A stretch of DNA of 64,000 bases, from NCBI RefSeq assembly GCF_003096675.1, contig NZ_QEKW01000007.1, forward strand, positions 124,001-188,000, given 5' to 3'. The notes beneath the pieces are model-generated. The model was given only the letters and a program-made list of their open reading frames with translations. It was not told the origin of the DNA and made no database searches. The translations under genes and the position numbers were made by a program. Source of the DNA: Actinomycetospora cinnamomea (GTDB lineage: Bacteria > Actinomycetota > Actinomycetes > Mycobacteriales > Pseudonocardiaceae). The first letter of the stretch is position 1, and each line of letters opens with the position of its first letter. Of the stretch, positions 9,090 to 19,445 are shown one piece after another.

Positions 9090-10187
9090 TCAGCTCGACG
9101 GGTCGGTCTCGCGGGCCTGCCGGGCCACGGCCGACCAGCGCGCCAGCAGGTCGGCGGCCGCGCCGGAGTCGACGGCCTCGGCCGCCCGGCGCCGTCCGGC
9201 GGCCACGGCCTCGTGCAGGTCGCGCGCCGCGGCGTCCGAGACGGCCTCGTCGTGCGCGGCCAGCGCGGCTCCGGCGTTGAGCAGCACGGCCTCCCGCACC
9301 GCGCCGGGCTCGCCCGCGAACACCGCCCGGGCCACCGCGGCGTTGTGCGCGGCGTCGCCCCCGCGCAGCGCCTCGGGCCCCGAGCGCGGTACCGCGAGCG
9401 CGGCCGGGTCGAGCGTCTCCACGCGCACCCCGGCGGGACCGGCGTGCCACACGGTCGTGGTCGTGGCCGTGGTGACCTCGTCGAGCCCGTCGTCGCCGCG
9501 CACCACCACCGCGCGGTCGCCGCGCGCGGCGAGGACCTCGGCGAGGATCGGCGCGAACCGCACGTCCGCGCAGCCGATGAGCGCCGCCCCGGGACGGGCC
9601 GGGTTGGTCAACGGCCCGAGCAGGTTGAAGGCCGTCGGCACCCCGAGCTGGCCGCGCACCGGGCCGGCGTGGCGCATGGCCGGGTGGAAGACCTGGGCGA
9701 AGCAGAAGCCGATGCCGACCTCGTCCACGCAGCGCGCGACGGCGGCCGGACCGAGGTCGACGGGCACGCCGAGGGCCTCGAGCACGTCCACCGACCCGCT
9801 GCGCGACGACGCGGCCCGCCCGCCGTGCTTGACCACGCGCGCGCCGGCGGCGGCCACGACCACCGCGGCCATCGTCGAGATGTTGACGGTGTGCGCCCCG
9901 TCTCCGCCGGTGCCCACGACGTCGACGACCGGGCCGGGCACGTGCACCGGACGGGCGTGGGCCAGCATCGTGCGCGCGAGGCCCGCGATCTCCGGGGCCG
10001 TCTCGCCCTTGGCCCGCAGCGCGACCACGAACCCGGCGACCTGCGCCGGCGTGGCCTCGCCCGACATGACCTGGTCCATGGCCCACGCCGTGTCGTCCGC
10101 GGCGAGGTGCTCCCCCGCCAGCAACCGCCCGAGCAGCCCGGGCCAGCTCGGGGGCGCGACCGCCGCGCCGCCCGCCCGCCCGGTCAC
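9090..10187 (-). CDS. trpD: Anthranilate phosphoribosyltransferase
   Basis: Second step of tryptophan synthesis: transfers phosphoribose from PRPP to anthranilate. 365 residues, normal length. Motifs: [16 protein letters not shown] (PRPP loop), [12 protein letters not shown], and [10 protein letters not shown] (magnesium-binding DE). The usual KHGNR has Gly in place of Asn here. The start is GTG 10187, overlapping the stop of the upstream receiver gene in a GTGA, so the two are translationally coupled. trpD is separate from the other trp genes, as in M. tuberculosis (Rv2192c). Confidence 0.95.
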   Translation of the reverse strand: MTGRAGGAAVAPPSWPGLLGRLLAGEHLAADDTAWAMDQVMSGEATPAQVAGFVVALRAKGETAPEIAGLARTMLAHARPVHVPGPVVDVVGTGGDGAHTVNISTMAAVVVAAAGARVVKHGGRAASSRSGSVDVLEALGVPVDLGPAAVARCVDEVGIGFCFAQVFHPAMRHAGPVRGQLGVPTAFNLLGPLTNPARPGAALIGCADVRFAPILAEVLAARGDRAVVVRGDDGLDEVTTATTTTVWHAGPAGVRVETLDPAALAVPRSGPEALRGGDAAHNAAVARAVFAGEPGAVREAVLLNAGAALAAHDEAVSDAAARDLHEAVAAGRRRAAEAVDSGAAADLLARWSAVARQARETDPSS

Positions 10188-10600
10188 CCGCGGACGGCCG
10201 GACGGGCCCGCTCGCGCAGCACGGTGGCCACGGTCTCGGCCGCGGTCACCGGGTCGAGCGGCTGCACCAGCACCGCGTCGGCCTGCGACCACGTCGCCAG
10301 CCAGTGGTCGTCGCGCCGGCGCACGACGACGATCACCGGAGGCGGGTCGTCGCTCTCGTTCTTCAGCTGCCGGCAGACACCCATGCCGCCGGTGGGCTGG
10401 GCCTCGCCGTCGAGCACCGCGAGGTCGATCTCGCCCGCGTCGGCGGCGCCGAGCACGTCGGCGACGCTGGCCGCCTCCACGAAGCGCAGGCGCGGCAGGT
10501 CGGGCGCCGGGCGCCGCCCGACCGCGCTCGCGATGGCCTCGCGCACCTCGGGGCGGTGGCTCATGACCACGACCGTCAGGGTGGGTCCGGGGGCGGTCAC
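10184..10600 (-). CDS. Degenerate response-regulator receiver domain, coupled to trpD
   Basis: A 138-residue CheY-like fold without an output domain. Beta-1 [16 protein letters not shown] lacks the usual acidic pair, beta-3 [15 protein letters not shown] retains an aspartate at about the phosphorylation position, and the conserved lysine before the last turn (normally TKP) is glutamine in VLVQPLDP. It therefore looks like a pseudo-receiver that may not be phosphorylated in the ordinary way. The start GTG 10600 places the first strand correctly; the stop overlaps the trpD start by GTGA. The function is unknown; coupling suggests a link to trpD expression or activity. Confidence 0.7.
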   Translation of the reverse strand: MTAPGPTLTVVVMSHRPEVREAIASAVGRRPAPDLPRLRFVEAASVADVLGAADAGEIDLAVLDGEAQPTGGMGVCRQLKNESDDPPPVIVVVRRRDDHWLATWSQADAVLVQPLDPVTAAETVATVLRERARPAVRG

Positions 10601-10819
10601 CGCGAGGCCCCGGCACCGCGTCGCTGGGCGTCCGTCATGGCCGGGATGCTAGCGGTCGCCCCCCGGGGCCACGAGCGGCCGCCACACGGGTACGACGGCC
10701 CGACGTACGACGGGAGGTAGGAGAACCCGCAGGTGGGAGGCGGTGCAGGTCGACACGGGTGCACACCCCGCGGATCACGGTCTCGCCCCGACGGGCTGGT
10801 GTCGGGCGGAAGTGTCATC

Positions 10820-11440
10820 ATGACCCGCGTGACGACCGCTCAGGGTGCGCCGGCGCCTTCCTTCAGCGCGAGGATTCACTCCCTCAACCGGCCCAACGTC
10901 GTCAGCGTGGGGACGATCATCTGGCTCGCCAGCGAGCTGATGTTCTTCGCCGGGCTGTTCGCCATGTACTTCGTCGCGCGTGCGAACGCCGAGGAGTGGC
11001 CGCCCTACCCCACCGAGCTGAACGTCCCGTTCGCACTGGTGAACACGATCATCCTCGTGGCCTCGTCGTTCACCTGTCAGTACGGCGTGTTCGCGGCCGA
11101 GCGCGGGGACGTGTTCGGGCTGCGGCGCTGGTACGCGGTCACGTTCGTGATGGGCCTGATCTTCGTGCTCGGCCAAGTCTACGAGTACTCGGTGCTGGTC
11201 ACCGAGCACGCCACCACGATTGCCAGCAGCTCCTACGGCTCGGTCTTCTACATCACCACCGGGTTCCACGCGCTGCACGTGACGGGCGGCCTGGTCGCGT
11301 TCGTCCTGCTCGTCGCCCGCACGTTCCTGAGCCGCTTCACCCCGGCACAGGCCACCGCGGCGATCGTCGTCTCGTACTACTGGCACTTCGTGGACGTCGT
11401 CTGGATCGGTCTGTTCGCCGTCATCTACTTCATCCGCTGA
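10820..11440 (+). CDS. ctaE: Cytochrome c oxidase (aa3) subunit III
   Basis: Membrane subunit of the aa3 terminal oxidase. 206 residues from ATG 10820 (weak GGAAG upstream), with about five transmembrane helices: [37 protein letters not shown], a central helix [33 protein letters not shown] and [25 protein letters not shown] near the N-terminus and the C-terminal [17 protein letters not shown] are characteristic of actinobacterial CtaE. GTG 10829 is an alternative start. First gene of the ctaE-qcrCAB run, whose products form the bcc-aa3 supercomplex. Confidence 0.95.
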   Translation: MTRVTTAQGAPAPSFSARIHSLNRPNVVSVGTIIWLASELMFFAGLFAMYFVARANAEEWPPYPTELNVPFALVNTIILVASSFTCQYGVFAAERGDVFGLRRWYAVTFVMGLIFVLGQVYEYSVLVTEHATTIASSSYGSVFYITTGFHALHVTGGLVAFVLLVARTFLSRFTPAQATAAIVVSYYWHFVDVVWIGLFAVIYFIR

Positions 11441-11508
11441 GCGCCGTGACCACCACACCGCAGGACCCGCAGCATCCCCAGCGAGGAGAGCTCGAGGTTG
11501 GGCACCCC

Positions 11509-12336
11509 ATGAGTGACGAGAAGCCCCGCACGGCCCGCACCCGGGCGCGCCGCGGGTCGAAGATGCGGCGCCGCCTGTCCGGCCTCCTCGCCCTGGGCGT
11601 CGCGCTGGTCGCCGTCGGCGGCCTCTACACCGTGATCACCCCGGACCCCGAGCCGGCGCTCGCCGCCGACCCGGCGATCGTCCGCGAGGGCCAGCAGATC
11701 TACGACAACTCCTGCATCACCTGTCACGGCACCAACCTGCAGGGCGTCGAGGGTCGCGGGCCGAGCCTCATCGGCGTCGGCGAGGCGTCGGTGTACTACC
11801 AGGTCTCCACCGGCCGGATGCCGCTCGCGGCGCAGGGCGCGGCGGCCGAGCGCAAGCCCCCGCGGTTCAACGAGGCCCAGATCGACGCGCTGGGGGCCTA
11901 CATCCAGGCGAACGGCGGTGGTCCCGTGACGCCGGTCGTCGCCCAGGGCGAGCAGCTGCGCGGGAACGACCTCGGCCGCGGCGGCGAGCTGTTCCGGCTG
12001 AACTGCGCCCAGTGCCACAACTTCACGGGTCGCGGCGGGGCGCTCTCGTCGGGCAAGTTCGCGCCGAACCTCGACCCGGCGAGCGAGCGACAGATCTACG
12101 CGGCGATGCTCTCCGGCCCGGCCAACATGCCGACCTTTGCCGACTCCCAGCTCAGCCCCGACGAGAAGCGCGACATCATCGGTTACATCAAGTCGGTCGG
12201 CGCGGCGAACGAGGCGACCGACCCGGGCGGCGCGGGGCTCGGTGGCTTCGGTCCGGTGCCGGAGGGCGCCGTGGCGTTCTTCGTCGGTCTCGCCGCCCTC
12301 ATCGGTATCTCTCTGTGGATCGGATCCCGCCAGTGA
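11509..12336 (+). CDS. qcrC: Cytochrome bc1 diheme cytochrome cc subunit
   Basis: Membrane-anchored diheme cytochrome c of the bcc complex that passes electrons directly to the aa3 oxidase. 275 residues: an N-terminal anchor ([18 protein letters not shown]), heme motif CITCH (Cys69-His73), second heme motif CAQCH (Cys166-His170), and a C-terminal helix ([21 protein letters not shown]). [13 protein letters not shown] and [17 protein letters not shown] are strongly conserved with QcrC. The start is ATG 11509; GTG 11446 would add 21 residues. The stop overlaps qcrA in a GTGA. Confidence 0.95.
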   Translation: MSDEKPRTARTRARRGSKMRRRLSGLLALGVALVAVGGLYTVITPDPEPALAADPAIVREGQQIYDNSCITCHGTNLQGVEGRGPSLIGVGEASVYYQVSTGRMPLAAQGAAAERKPPRFNEAQIDALGAYIQANGGGPVTPVVAQGEQLRGNDLGRGGELFRLNCAQCHNFTGRGGALSSGKFAPNLDPASERQIYAAMLSGPANMPTFADSQLSPDEKRDIIGYIKSVGAANEATDPGGAGLGGFGPVPEGAVAFFVGLAALIGISLWIGSRQ

Positions 12337-13496
12337 CTCGCCCCGACCAGGACGCGGCATCGCCCATGCAGTCGCACCCGTCGGACGCCGTGCCGCGCGT
12401 CCCGTCCGACGAGGAGCTCGCCCGGATGAGCACCGAGGACCTCGTGCGCCTCGGCAACCGGCTCGACGACATCGAGATCGTCTCGGAGCGTGATCGCTTC
12501 CCGGTGCCCGGGACGCGCGCCGAGAAGCGCGCCGAGCGCCAGGTCGCGGGCTGGTTCATCCTCGCGACCCTCAGCGGCATCGCCTTCCTCGTGGCGTTCA
12601 TCGCGTGGCCGTGGGAGTACGTGGCGCCCTTCGAGGAGGGCGCTTTCTGGTACACGCTCTACACCCCCGTCATCGGCTTCACGTTCGGTTTCGCGGTCTT
12701 CGCCCTCGGCATGGGCGTCATCGCCTACTCGAAGAAGCTGCTGCCCGAGGACCTGACGATCCAGCAGCGCCACGACGGCCGGTCCCCCGAGGTGGATCGA
12801 CGTACGGCCGCCGCGCGCCTGGTGCAGACGGGGCAGCGCAGCGGCCTCACCCGCCGCAAGATGGTCGTCCGCTCCGTGGGCGCCGCCGGCGGCGTCCTGG
12901 GCGTGGGGGTCCTGGTGGCCGCGTTCGGCGGGTTCATCAAGAACCCGTGGAAGGAAGGCCCGAACTCGCCCCTGCTGGTCACGGACTGGCATTCCGAGGA
13001 CGGCGAGCGCGTCTACCTCCGTCGCAACACCGGGGTGGCCGAGGACGTCGTCCTCGTCCGTCCGGGTGACCTCGAGCCCGGATCGATGGAGACGGTCTAC
13101 CCCTTCAAGGAGTCCATGCGGACCCATCCCGAGGAGCTGGCCCACGTCCTGAAGTCGCCGGACTCGCCGGTCATGCTGATCCGGTTGCGCCCGAACGTGA
13201 CCGTGATCAAGCGGGAGGGCCAGCAGGACTTCAACTACGGCACGCTGTTCGCCTACTCCAAGATCTGTACGCACATGGGATGCCCCACGTCGCTGTACGA
13301 GGACCAGACGAACCGCATCCTCTGCCCCTGCCACCAGTCGCAGTTCCTGGCCAACGAGTACGCCAAGCCCATCTTCGGCCCGGCGGCCCGTCCTCTACCG
13401 CAACTGCCGATCGCGGTGGACGATCAGGGGTACCTGTACGCACGCAGCGACTTCATCGAACCGGTGGGTCCGGCGTTCTGGGAGCGGAACTCATGA
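12333..13496 (+). CDS. qcrA: Cytochrome bc1 Rieske iron-sulfur subunit
   Basis: 387-residue Rieske subunit with three predicted transmembrane helices, as in other actinobacteria: [39 protein letters not shown] and [20 protein letters not shown]. The [2Fe-2S] ligands are CTHMGC (Cys312, His314) and CPCH (Cys331, His334); Cys317 and Cys333 form the usual disulfide. It carries electrons from menaquinol to QcrC. GTG 12333 overlaps the qcrC stop and its own stop overlaps the qcrB ATG, so qcrC-qcrA-qcrB is a tightly coupled operon. Confidence 0.96.
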   Translation: MTRPDQDAASPMQSHPSDAVPRVPSDEELARMSTEDLVRLGNRLDDIEIVSERDRFPVPGTRAEKRAERQVAGWFILATLSGIAFLVAFIAWPWEYVAPFEEGAFWYTLYTPVIGFTFGFAVFALGMGVIAYSKKLLPEDLTIQQRHDGRSPEVDRRTAAARLVQTGQRSGLTRRKMVVRSVGAAGGVLGVGVLVAAFGGFIKNPWKEGPNSPLLVTDWHSEDGERVYLRRNTGVAEDVVLVRPGDLEPGSMETVYPFKESMRTHPEELAHVLKSPDSPVMLIRLRPNVTVIKREGQQDFNYGTLFAYSKICTHMGCPTSLYEDQTNRILCPCHQSQFLANEYAKPIFGPAARPLPQLPIAVDDQGYLYARSDFIEPVGPAFWERNS

Positions 13497-15175
13497 GTGC
13501 GATCACCACACCCACCCGCAAGGGCGGCAGCACGGCGATGAAGCTCGTCGGCACCGCGGCCGACGAGGCGGACAGCCGGTTCCACCCCGCCGGACCTCTC
13601 CGTCGGCAGATCAACAAGGTCTTCCCCACCCACTGGTCGTTCATGCTGGGCGAGATCAACATCTACGCGTTCATCGTGTTGTTGATCTCGGGAACGTGGC
13701 TGGCGGTCTTCTACGACCCCTCGATGGCCGAGGTGACCTACGAAGGGCTCTACGTCCCGCTGCAGGGCGTCGAGATGACCCGGGCGTACGAGTCGACCCT
13801 CAACATCTCGTTCGACGTCCGCGGCGGGCTCTTCATCCGCCAGGTCCACCACTGGGCGGCGCTGCTCTTCGTCGCGGCGATGATCGCGCACATGATGCGG
13901 ACGTTCTTCACCGGGGCGTTCCGCCGGCCGCGTGAGACCAACTGGGTCCTGGGCGTCGTCCTGCTGCTCACCGGCATGATCGAGGGCTTCCTCGGCTACT
14001 CGCTGCCCGACGACCTGCTCTCCGGCACCGGTATCCGCACCGGCGTCTCCGCGATCATCCTGTCGATCCCGGTCATCGGGACATGGCTGCACTGGGTCGT
14101 GTTCGGCGGGGAGTACCCGGGCAACATCATCATCCCGCGCCTGTACATCGTCCACGTCTTCCTGCTGCCCGGGATCATCACGGCGGTCATCGCGCTGCAC
14201 GTGGCGCTGGTGTGGTTCCAGAAGCACACCCAGTTCCCCGGGCCGGGGCGCACCGAGCGCAACGTCGTGGGTGTCCGCATCCTGCCGACGTTCGCGGCCA
14301 AGGCCGGCGGCTTCACCGTCGTCTCGATCGGCTTCATGGCCATCATGGGCGGCGTGTTCCAGATCAATCCGATCTGGAACCTCGGGCCCTACAACCCCGT
14401 GAAGGTGTCGGCCGGCTCGCAACCCGACTGGTACATGGCCATCTTCGACGGGGCGGTCCGATTGTGGCCGGCGTGGGAGATGTACCTCTTCGGCCGGTAC
14501 ACCGTCTCGGCGATCTTCTTCCCCGCCGTGATCGGCATGGGTCTGCTGACGACGTTGCTCGCGCTCTACCCGCTCATCGAGCGCAAGCTGACCGGCGACG
14601 AGGCGCACCACAACCTGCTGCAGCGCCCGCGTGACGTCCCGGTCCGGACGGCCACCGGCATGATGGCCATGTTCTTCTACTTCTGGCTGCTCGTGGCCTG
14701 CGGCAACGACATCATCGCCTACACGTTCGACATCTCCCTGAACGTGATGACGTGGATCGGCCGCATCGGGCTGCTCGTCGGCCCGCCGATCGTCTACTTC
14801 GCCACCTACCGGATCTGCCTCGGCCTCCAGCGCAGCGACCGTGAGGTGCTCGAGCACGGCATCGAGACCGGCCACATCAAGCGCCTGCCGCACGGTGAGT
14901 TCGTGGAGGTGCACCAGCCGCTGGGCGGCGTCGACGACCACGGCCACGCGGTGCCGCTGGCCTACCAGGGCGCCAAGGTGCCGAAGCGCATGAACGACCT
15001 GGGTTCGGCCGGCGAGCCGCTCAAGGGCGGCTGGTTCCGTCCCGACCCCGCCGAGGAGCAGGACAAGCTCACCAGCGGGCCACGGGGCGGCGACCCGATG
15101 GAGGTCGAGCCGGGCGAGAGCCGCGAGCTCGCCGGACGTCCCGACGCCGGGCGTCCACGCGACATCCAGGAGTAG
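13493..15175 (+). CDS. qcrB: Cytochrome b subunit of the bcc complex
   Basis: 560-residue integral membrane cytochrome b with two b hemes and the quinol sites of complex III. The conserved N-terminal part includes [17 protein letters not shown], the heme helix [23 protein letters not shown] (two runs: [23 protein letters not shown]) and [16 protein letters not shown]. The C-terminal subunit-IV-like part carries further helices and a long hydrophilic tail typical of actinobacterial QcrB. The start ATG overlaps the qcrA stop (ATGA). A strong hairpin 18 nt after the stop ends the operon. Confidence 0.96.
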   Translation: MSAITTPTRKGGSTAMKLVGTAADEADSRFHPAGPLRRQINKVFPTHWSFMLGEINIYAFIVLLISGTWLAVFYDPSMAEVTYEGLYVPLQGVEMTRAYESTLNISFDVRGGLFIRQVHHWAALLFVAAMIAHMMRTFFTGAFRRPRETNWVLGVVLLLTGMIEGFLGYSLPDDLLSGTGIRTGVSAIILSIPVIGTWLHWVVFGGEYPGNIIIPRLYIVHVFLLPGIITAVIALHVALVWFQKHTQFPGPGRTERNVVGVRILPTFAAKAGGFTVVSIGFMAIMGGVFQINPIWNLGPYNPVKVSAGSQPDWYMAIFDGAVRLWPAWEMYLFGRYTVSAIFFPAVIGMGLLTTLLALYPLIERKLTGDEAHHNLLQRPRDVPVRTATGMMAMFFYFWLLVACGNDIIAYTFDISLNVMTWIGRIGLLVGPPIVYFATYRICLGLQRSDREVLEHGIETGHIKRLPHGEFVEVHQPLGGVDDHGHAVPLAYQGAKVPKRMNDLGSAGEPLKGGWFRPDPAEEQDKLTSGPRGGDPMEVEPGESRELAGRPDAGRPRDIQE

Positions 15176-15192
15176 CACACCGCACGACCGCC

Positions 15193-15231
15193 GACGGGCC
15201 GGGAGCGTCACCGCGACGCTCCCGGCCCGTC
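15193..15231 (+). terminator. Intrinsic terminator of ctaE-qcrCAB
   Basis: A perfect 17-bp stem (15193-15209 with 15215-15231) around a 5-nt loop, directly after qcrB. There is no U-tract beyond TCGTCGT, as is usual at this GC content. Confidence 0.85.
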
Positions 15232-15747
15232 GTCGTCGTACACCCCCGCGCTTCCCGCGCTCCCCTACCGCTGCTGTGGCACACGGGGTGTGCCAGCAAT
15301 GCGGCTTTGCTGGCGTTCAACGCCAGGATCGCCACAGCCACGCCGCGGCGACACGCCGACGACGGCTGCGAGTACGGCCCCGAGCACGGCCCGAGGCACA
15401 ACCCCGAGCACGGCCCCCAAAAGGACCACCCACCCCCGCGAGCCAGGCTTTCGCGATCCTGGGCCCCGCAGCACTGCGAGGGGCACGTCCGGCATCCGGA
15501 TCGGGCTTCCTCCGCTGCCGTCCGTGCCCCTCGCGCGACCGTCCGGGAGGAGGCCCGCTCCCCCGGCCCCACCCCGAAGGCACCGGACGCGTCCTCACCG
15601 CCGCCGGCATCGATCACGTCCTCGAGCCCCCGGGGCACCGCCGCCACCCACCCCGTGCGTGCCACGAACGCCCCGTTCGCCTGGCGAGAAGCAGCGAACA
15701 GCGCGCTCGCTGCACCCGAGAGCCCGTCCAGCCGGCCCGGGGAAACA
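15232..15747. other. About 515 bp without a convincing gene
   Basis: Several open frames exist on both strands, but none has a good start or recognisable motif. The interval contains a near-duplicated CCCGAGCACGGCCC stretch (15378-15419) and two small GAACG/CGTTC palindromes. In M. tuberculosis this gap between qcrB and ctaF holds Rv2197c and mmpS3 (recalled synteny); neither is recognisable here. Confidence 0.5.
15687..15713 (-). repeat. 27-nt palindromic dispersed repeat, second copy
   Basis: Read on the minus strand, this matches 26 of 27 bases of 1447-1473 (GCAGCGAACGCGCTGTTCGC followed by TGCTTCT). Both copies lie between genes and can fold into a hairpin. Confidence 0.85.
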
Positions 15748-15784
15748 CCACGGCCCCGCTCCGGCAGGCGGAGCGGGGCCGTGG
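15748..15784 (-). terminator. Intrinsic terminator of ctaC-ctaF
   Basis: A perfect 15-bp stem (15748-15762 with 15770-15784), 7-nt loop, 22 nt downstream of the ctaF stop on the minus strand. Confidence 0.85.
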
Positions 15785-15806
15785 AGAGGCCGGGAAGGTG
15801 CGCGCG

Positions 15807-16205
15807 TCAGTGCGCCTCGGGACCGACGTGGTACTCGAACACGAGACCGCAGATGGCGATGATGAGGCCCACGGCACCGGTGATGATGAGCCACCACTGC
15901 CAGTAGGCCACACCCAGACCCGTCACGGCGGCGCCACCGGCGACGGCGATGGGCCAGTAGCTGCCGGGGCTGAAGAAGCCCAGGTCGCCGGCGCCGTCGG
16001 AGACCTCGGCCTCGGGGTTGTCCTCCGGGCGCTCCTCGAGCCGGCGCGCCACGAACCGGAAGTACGTCCCGATGATCAGGGTGAGGCCACCGGTCAGCGT
16101 CAGGGCGACGATGCCGACCTCCTCTCCGGAGAGGACGCCGTACACGATCGCGCAGACGAAGCAGAAGACCGTGAGGATCTCGAAGATGCGGGATTCGACT
16201 CTCAC
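15807..16205 (-). CDS. ctaF: Cytochrome c oxidase subunit IV (actinobacterial CtaF)
   Basis: A 132-residue membrane protein with four predicted helices: IFEILTVFCFVCAIVYGVLS, VGIVALTLTGGLTLIIGTYF, SYWPIAVAGGAAVTGLGVAY and WWLIITGAVGLIIAICGLVF. This pattern, with the DLGFFSPGSYWPI loop, is diagnostic of the small actinobacterial subunit IV of aa3 oxidase. GTG start, 43 nt after the ctaC stop, so the two are co-transcribed. Confidence 0.93.
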   Translation of the reverse strand: MRVESRIFEILTVFCFVCAIVYGVLSGEEVGIVALTLTGGLTLIIGTYFRFVARRLEERPEDNPEAEVSDGAGDLGFFSPGSYWPIAVAGGAAVTGLGVAYWQWWLIITGAVGLIIAICGLVFEYHVGPEAH

Positions 16206-16248
16206 CGGGTCCTCGCTCTCGGGTGGATGGGACGGGTGCGCAACGTCG

Positions 16249-17193
16249 CTACCGGATGGCCTGTTGGGCCGTCGGGTCCGGGTTGTAGACGTAGGTGGTG
16301 ATCGATTCGGGGTTGCAGAGCTCGCCGCAGTTCATCGCCCCGAGCGCCTCGTTCGTGGTGTAGGGCTGCCCGGTCACGGGGTTGACCTGCTGGCGCAGGC
16401 CCAGGAACTGGTCGAACAGGTTCGGCGGCAGGGCGCGGACCTCGAAGTTCATCATCGAGTGGTAGGCGCCGCAGTACTCCGCGCAGCGACCGACGAACGC
16501 GCCGGGACGCTCGATGCGCTCGATGATCCAGCTGTTCTTCTGGTCGTTCTGTTCCGGGTACGGGAAGACGTCGCGCTTGAAGAGGAACTCCGGCACCCAG
16601 AAGGAGTGGATGACGTCCTTCGACTCCTGGGTGAACTGGATGGGCCGGTCGGTGGGCAGCACGAGGATCGGGACCGAGCTCGTGGTGCCGACGACGGAGG
16701 CCGGCAGGCCGTTGGGCGCGATGGTCTCGGGGTAGGTGAACTCCCAGTTCCACTGGAACCCGGTGATGTCGACGCGGAGCTCGTTGCCCGTGGGCGCGCG
16801 GTCGACGACGTTCTGGACGACCACGGTGAAGTAGAAGAGCACCGCCACGATGATCAGCGGGATCACCGTGAGCACCAGCTCGAGCGGGAGGTTGTACTGG
16901 AACTGCCGGGGCAGGTCCGACGCGCCGGCCTTCTTGCGGTGGAACGCGACGGTCCACGCGGTGAGGCCCCAGACGATGGCGCCGACGACGAGCGCGGCGA
17001 TCGCGGCGCCGGTCCACAGCGTGCGCATCTGTTCGGCCTCGGGCGTGACCCCGACCGGCCAGCCGAAGCGCAGCACCTCGTCGACCGAGCACCCGGAGGT
17101 GGTCACCGCGACCACGACGGCGGCCGCGGCCAGGCCCAGGACCCGGCGCGCGCGACCGGTGCGGGCCCGGGGCGGCGTCCCATCTCGGCGCAC
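16249..17193 (-). CDS. ctaC: Cytochrome c oxidase subunit II lipoprotein
   Basis: Carries the CuA centre that receives electrons from the bcc complex. 314 residues from GTG 17193, chosen because AGGAGGAAGG lies 8 nt upstream; an ATG 48 nt further upstream has no such site. A lipoprotein signal ends at VTTSGC (Cys35). Two transmembrane hairpin helices follow, then the CuA cupredoxin domain with HSFWVPEFLF and GRCAEYCGAYHSMM (both cysteines, His and Met ligands). Divergent from asnB; TAGTCT at 17306-17301 is a candidate -10. Confidence 0.95.
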   Translation of the reverse strand: MRRDGTPPRARTGRARRVLGLAAAAVVVAVTTSGCSVDEVLRFGWPVGVTPEAEQMRTLWTGAAIAALVVGAIVWGLTAWTVAFHRKKAGASDLPRQFQYNLPLELVLTVIPLIIVAVLFYFTVVVQNVVDRAPTGNELRVDITGFQWNWEFTYPETIAPNGLPASVVGTTSSVPILVLPTDRPIQFTQESKDVIHSFWVPEFLFKRDVFPYPEQNDQKNSWIIERIERPGAFVGRCAEYCGAYHSMMNFEVRALPPNLFDQFLGLRQQVNPVTGQPYTTNEALGAMNCGELCNPESITTYVYNPDPTAQQAIR

Positions 17194-17443
17194 TGCTGCT
17201 GCCTTCCTCCTCGCGCGGTGCCCCCGCCCGATCAGGGGCACGGACGGCCCCGGACGGTGCGGCGAGCGGCCCGGCGACCCGGGCCCCGACGTCGCTGCGG
17301 AGACTAGCCGAGCCAGCCACTACGCGCTGTCGGAGGGGCGCGCGGGGCGGCACGGGTCGGCACACCGGGGTCGTCATACTGAACACGCCCCGCGCGTGGT
17401 GGCGGGGCACGTGACCGGAGGAACCGGAGGTGTCAGCGGACGC

Positions 17444-19351
17444 GTGTGCGGGCTGATGGGATTGATCACGCCGGGCGGCGAGGGCGCGGCGCGCGCCGAA
17501 GCGGTGCGCCACAGCCTCGTCTGCATGCGACACCGGGGACCCGACGAATCCGGTGAGTGGCACGACGACGACGTGGTGCTCGGGTTCAACCGGCTCTCGA
17601 TCATCGACGTCGAGGGCTCCCACCAGCCCCTGACCTACGCCAGCGACCGTTACCGGATCGTGTTCAACGGCGAGATCTACAACTACCTCGAGCTGCGCGA
17701 GGAGCTCACCCGCGACCACGGCGTGCAGTTCGTGACCGAGGGCGACACCGAGGCCATCGTCGCGGCCTACGACGTCTGGGGCCGTGACGCCGTCCGACGG
17801 TTGCGGGGCATGTTCGCGTTCCTCATCTGGGACACCCACGAGCGCGTGCTGTTCGGCGCCCGCGACCCGTTCGGCATCAAGCCGCTGTTCGTCTCCGCCG
17901 GCCCGAACGGCGTCGCCTTCGCCAGCGAGAAGAAGAGCCTGCTCGAGCTGGCCAAGGCCCTCGGCGAGCCGACCACGGCACCCGACCCCGCCGCGCTGCA
18001 GCACTACCTGCAGCTGCAGTACGTCCCCGAGCCGCTCACGCTGCACCGCGCGATCCGCCGCGTCGAGTCGGGTACGTCGTTCACCGTCTCCCCCGGCGAG
18101 CCGCTCGCCACCGAGCGGTACTTCCACCCCACGTTCGACGTGAAGCCGGTCGACGACGAGACCCGCGTGCACGCCGAGATCACCGAGGTGCTGCGCGACT
18201 CGGTGGCCAAGCACATGCGCGCCGACGTCACGGTGGGCTCGTTCCTCTCGGGCGGCATCGACTCGACGGTCATCGCGGCGCTGGCCCGCGAGCACAACCC
18301 GGACCTCATGACCTTCACCAGCGAGTTCGCGCGGGAGGGCTACTCCGAGGCCGACGTCGCCCGCGAGTCGGCCGAGGCGATCGGCGTGCGGCACGTGGTC
18401 CGGACGGTCAGCGCCCAGGAGATGATGGACGCGCTGCCGCTGATCGTCTGGTACCTCGACGACCCCGTGGCCGACCCGGCGCTCGTGCCGCTGTGGTTCG
18501 TGGCCCGCGAGGCGCGCAAGCACGTCAAGGTCGTGCTCTCCGGGGAGGGCGCCGACGAGCTCTTCGGCGGCTACACCATCTACAAGGAGCCGCTGTCGCT
18601 CGCGCCGTTCGAGAAGCTGCCCGGCGCGGTGCGCAAGCTCGCCGGGGCGCTGTCGACGAAGCTGCCCGACGGGATGCGCGGCAAGGACCTGCTGCGCCGG
18701 GGCGCGCTCCCCCTGGAGCAGCGCTACTACGGCAACGCCCGCATCTTCCGCGACGACCAGCTCGGCGCGGTCCTGCGCGGCCACGACCCCGAGCTCTCGC
18801 ACGTCGACGTGACCCGCCCGATCTACGCCGACTCGGGCAGCTGGGACCCGGTGGCGCGCATGCAGCACGTCGACCTGTTCACCTGGCTGCGCGGGGACAT
18901 CCTCGTCAAGGCCGACAAGATGACGATGGCCAACTCCCTCGAGCTGCGCGTGCCGTTCCTCGACCGCGAGGTGTTCGAGGTGGCGTCGCACCTGCCGACC
19001 GAGCAGAAGGTCGCGCACGGCACGACGAAGTACGCCCTGCGCCGTGCAATCGAGGACATCGTGCCGCCGCACGTGCTGCACCGGCGCAAGCTCGGGTTCC
19101 CGGTGCCGATCCGCTTCTGGCTGGCCCACGACATGCTCGAGTGGGCCCGCGGGATCGTGCGCGACTCCCAGACCGAGGCGATCCTCGACAAGGCGGCGGT
19201 GCTGAGGCTCATCGACGAGCACCGCACCGGTCCCGTCGACCACTCGCGACGCATCTGGACGCTGCTCGTCTTCATGCTGTGGCACGGCATCTTCGTCGAG
19301 GAGCGCATCCGTCCGGAGATCCCGGAGCCGAACTACCCGGTGTATGCCTGA
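17444..19351 (+). CDS. asnB: Asparagine synthetase (glutamine-hydrolysing)
   Basis: Makes asparagine (or amidates a related substrate) using glutamine. 635 residues. The start must be GTG 17444 because the next codon is the class II amidotransferase nucleophile Cys2 (CGLMGL). The glutaminase domain includes MRHRGPDESG, FNRLSIID and FNGEIYNYLELREEL; the synthetase domain has the PP-loop FLSGGIDST near residue 270 and VLSGEGADELFGGY. A GGAGG lies 13 nt upstream and CATACT (17375-17380) is a candidate -10. In mycobacteria the neighbouring homologue Rv2201 is implicated in amidating cell-wall diaminopimelate, so the true acceptor could be peptidoglycan precursor. Confidence 0.92.
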   Translation: MCGLMGLITPGGEGAARAEAVRHSLVCMRHRGPDESGEWHDDDVVLGFNRLSIIDVEGSHQPLTYASDRYRIVFNGEIYNYLELREELTRDHGVQFVTEGDTEAIVAAYDVWGRDAVRRLRGMFAFLIWDTHERVLFGARDPFGIKPLFVSAGPNGVAFASEKKSLLELAKALGEPTTAPDPAALQHYLQLQYVPEPLTLHRAIRRVESGTSFTVSPGEPLATERYFHPTFDVKPVDDETRVHAEITEVLRDSVAKHMRADVTVGSFLSGGIDSTVIAALAREHNPDLMTFTSEFAREGYSEADVARESAEAIGVRHVVRTVSAQEMMDALPLIVWYLDDPVADPALVPLWFVAREARKHVKVVLSGEGADELFGGYTIYKEPLSLAPFEKLPGAVRKLAGALSTKLPDGMRGKDLLRRGALPLEQRYYGNARIFRDDQLGAVLRGHDPELSHVDVTRPIYADSGSWDPVARMQHVDLFTWLRGDILVKADKMTMANSLELRVPFLDREVFEVASHLPTEQKVAHGTTKYALRRAIEDIVPPHVLHRRKLGFPVPIRFWLAHDMLEWARGIVRDSQTEAILDKAAVLRLIDEHRTGPVDHSRRIWTLLVFMLWHGIFVEERIRPEIPEPNYPVYA

Positions 19352-19445
19352 ACGTGCCCCACGCAACGGTGCGGTCCCGGACGCCCCGGGTTTCACCTAG
19401 GGTCGATCGCTGGTCCGAAGGACGTAAGCCATTCGAGAGGCATCC

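Noticed and set aside
15276..15747. Open frames of 190-340 codons on both strands after qcrB
   Set aside because: They lack ribosome binding sites and motifs, overlap one another, and extend antisense into ctaF.
16202..19396. A 1064-codon minus-strand frame opposite asnB
   Set aside because: It is antisense to the well-supported asnB gene and overlaps ctaC in another frame; the composition is Arg/Val/His-rich shadow sequence.
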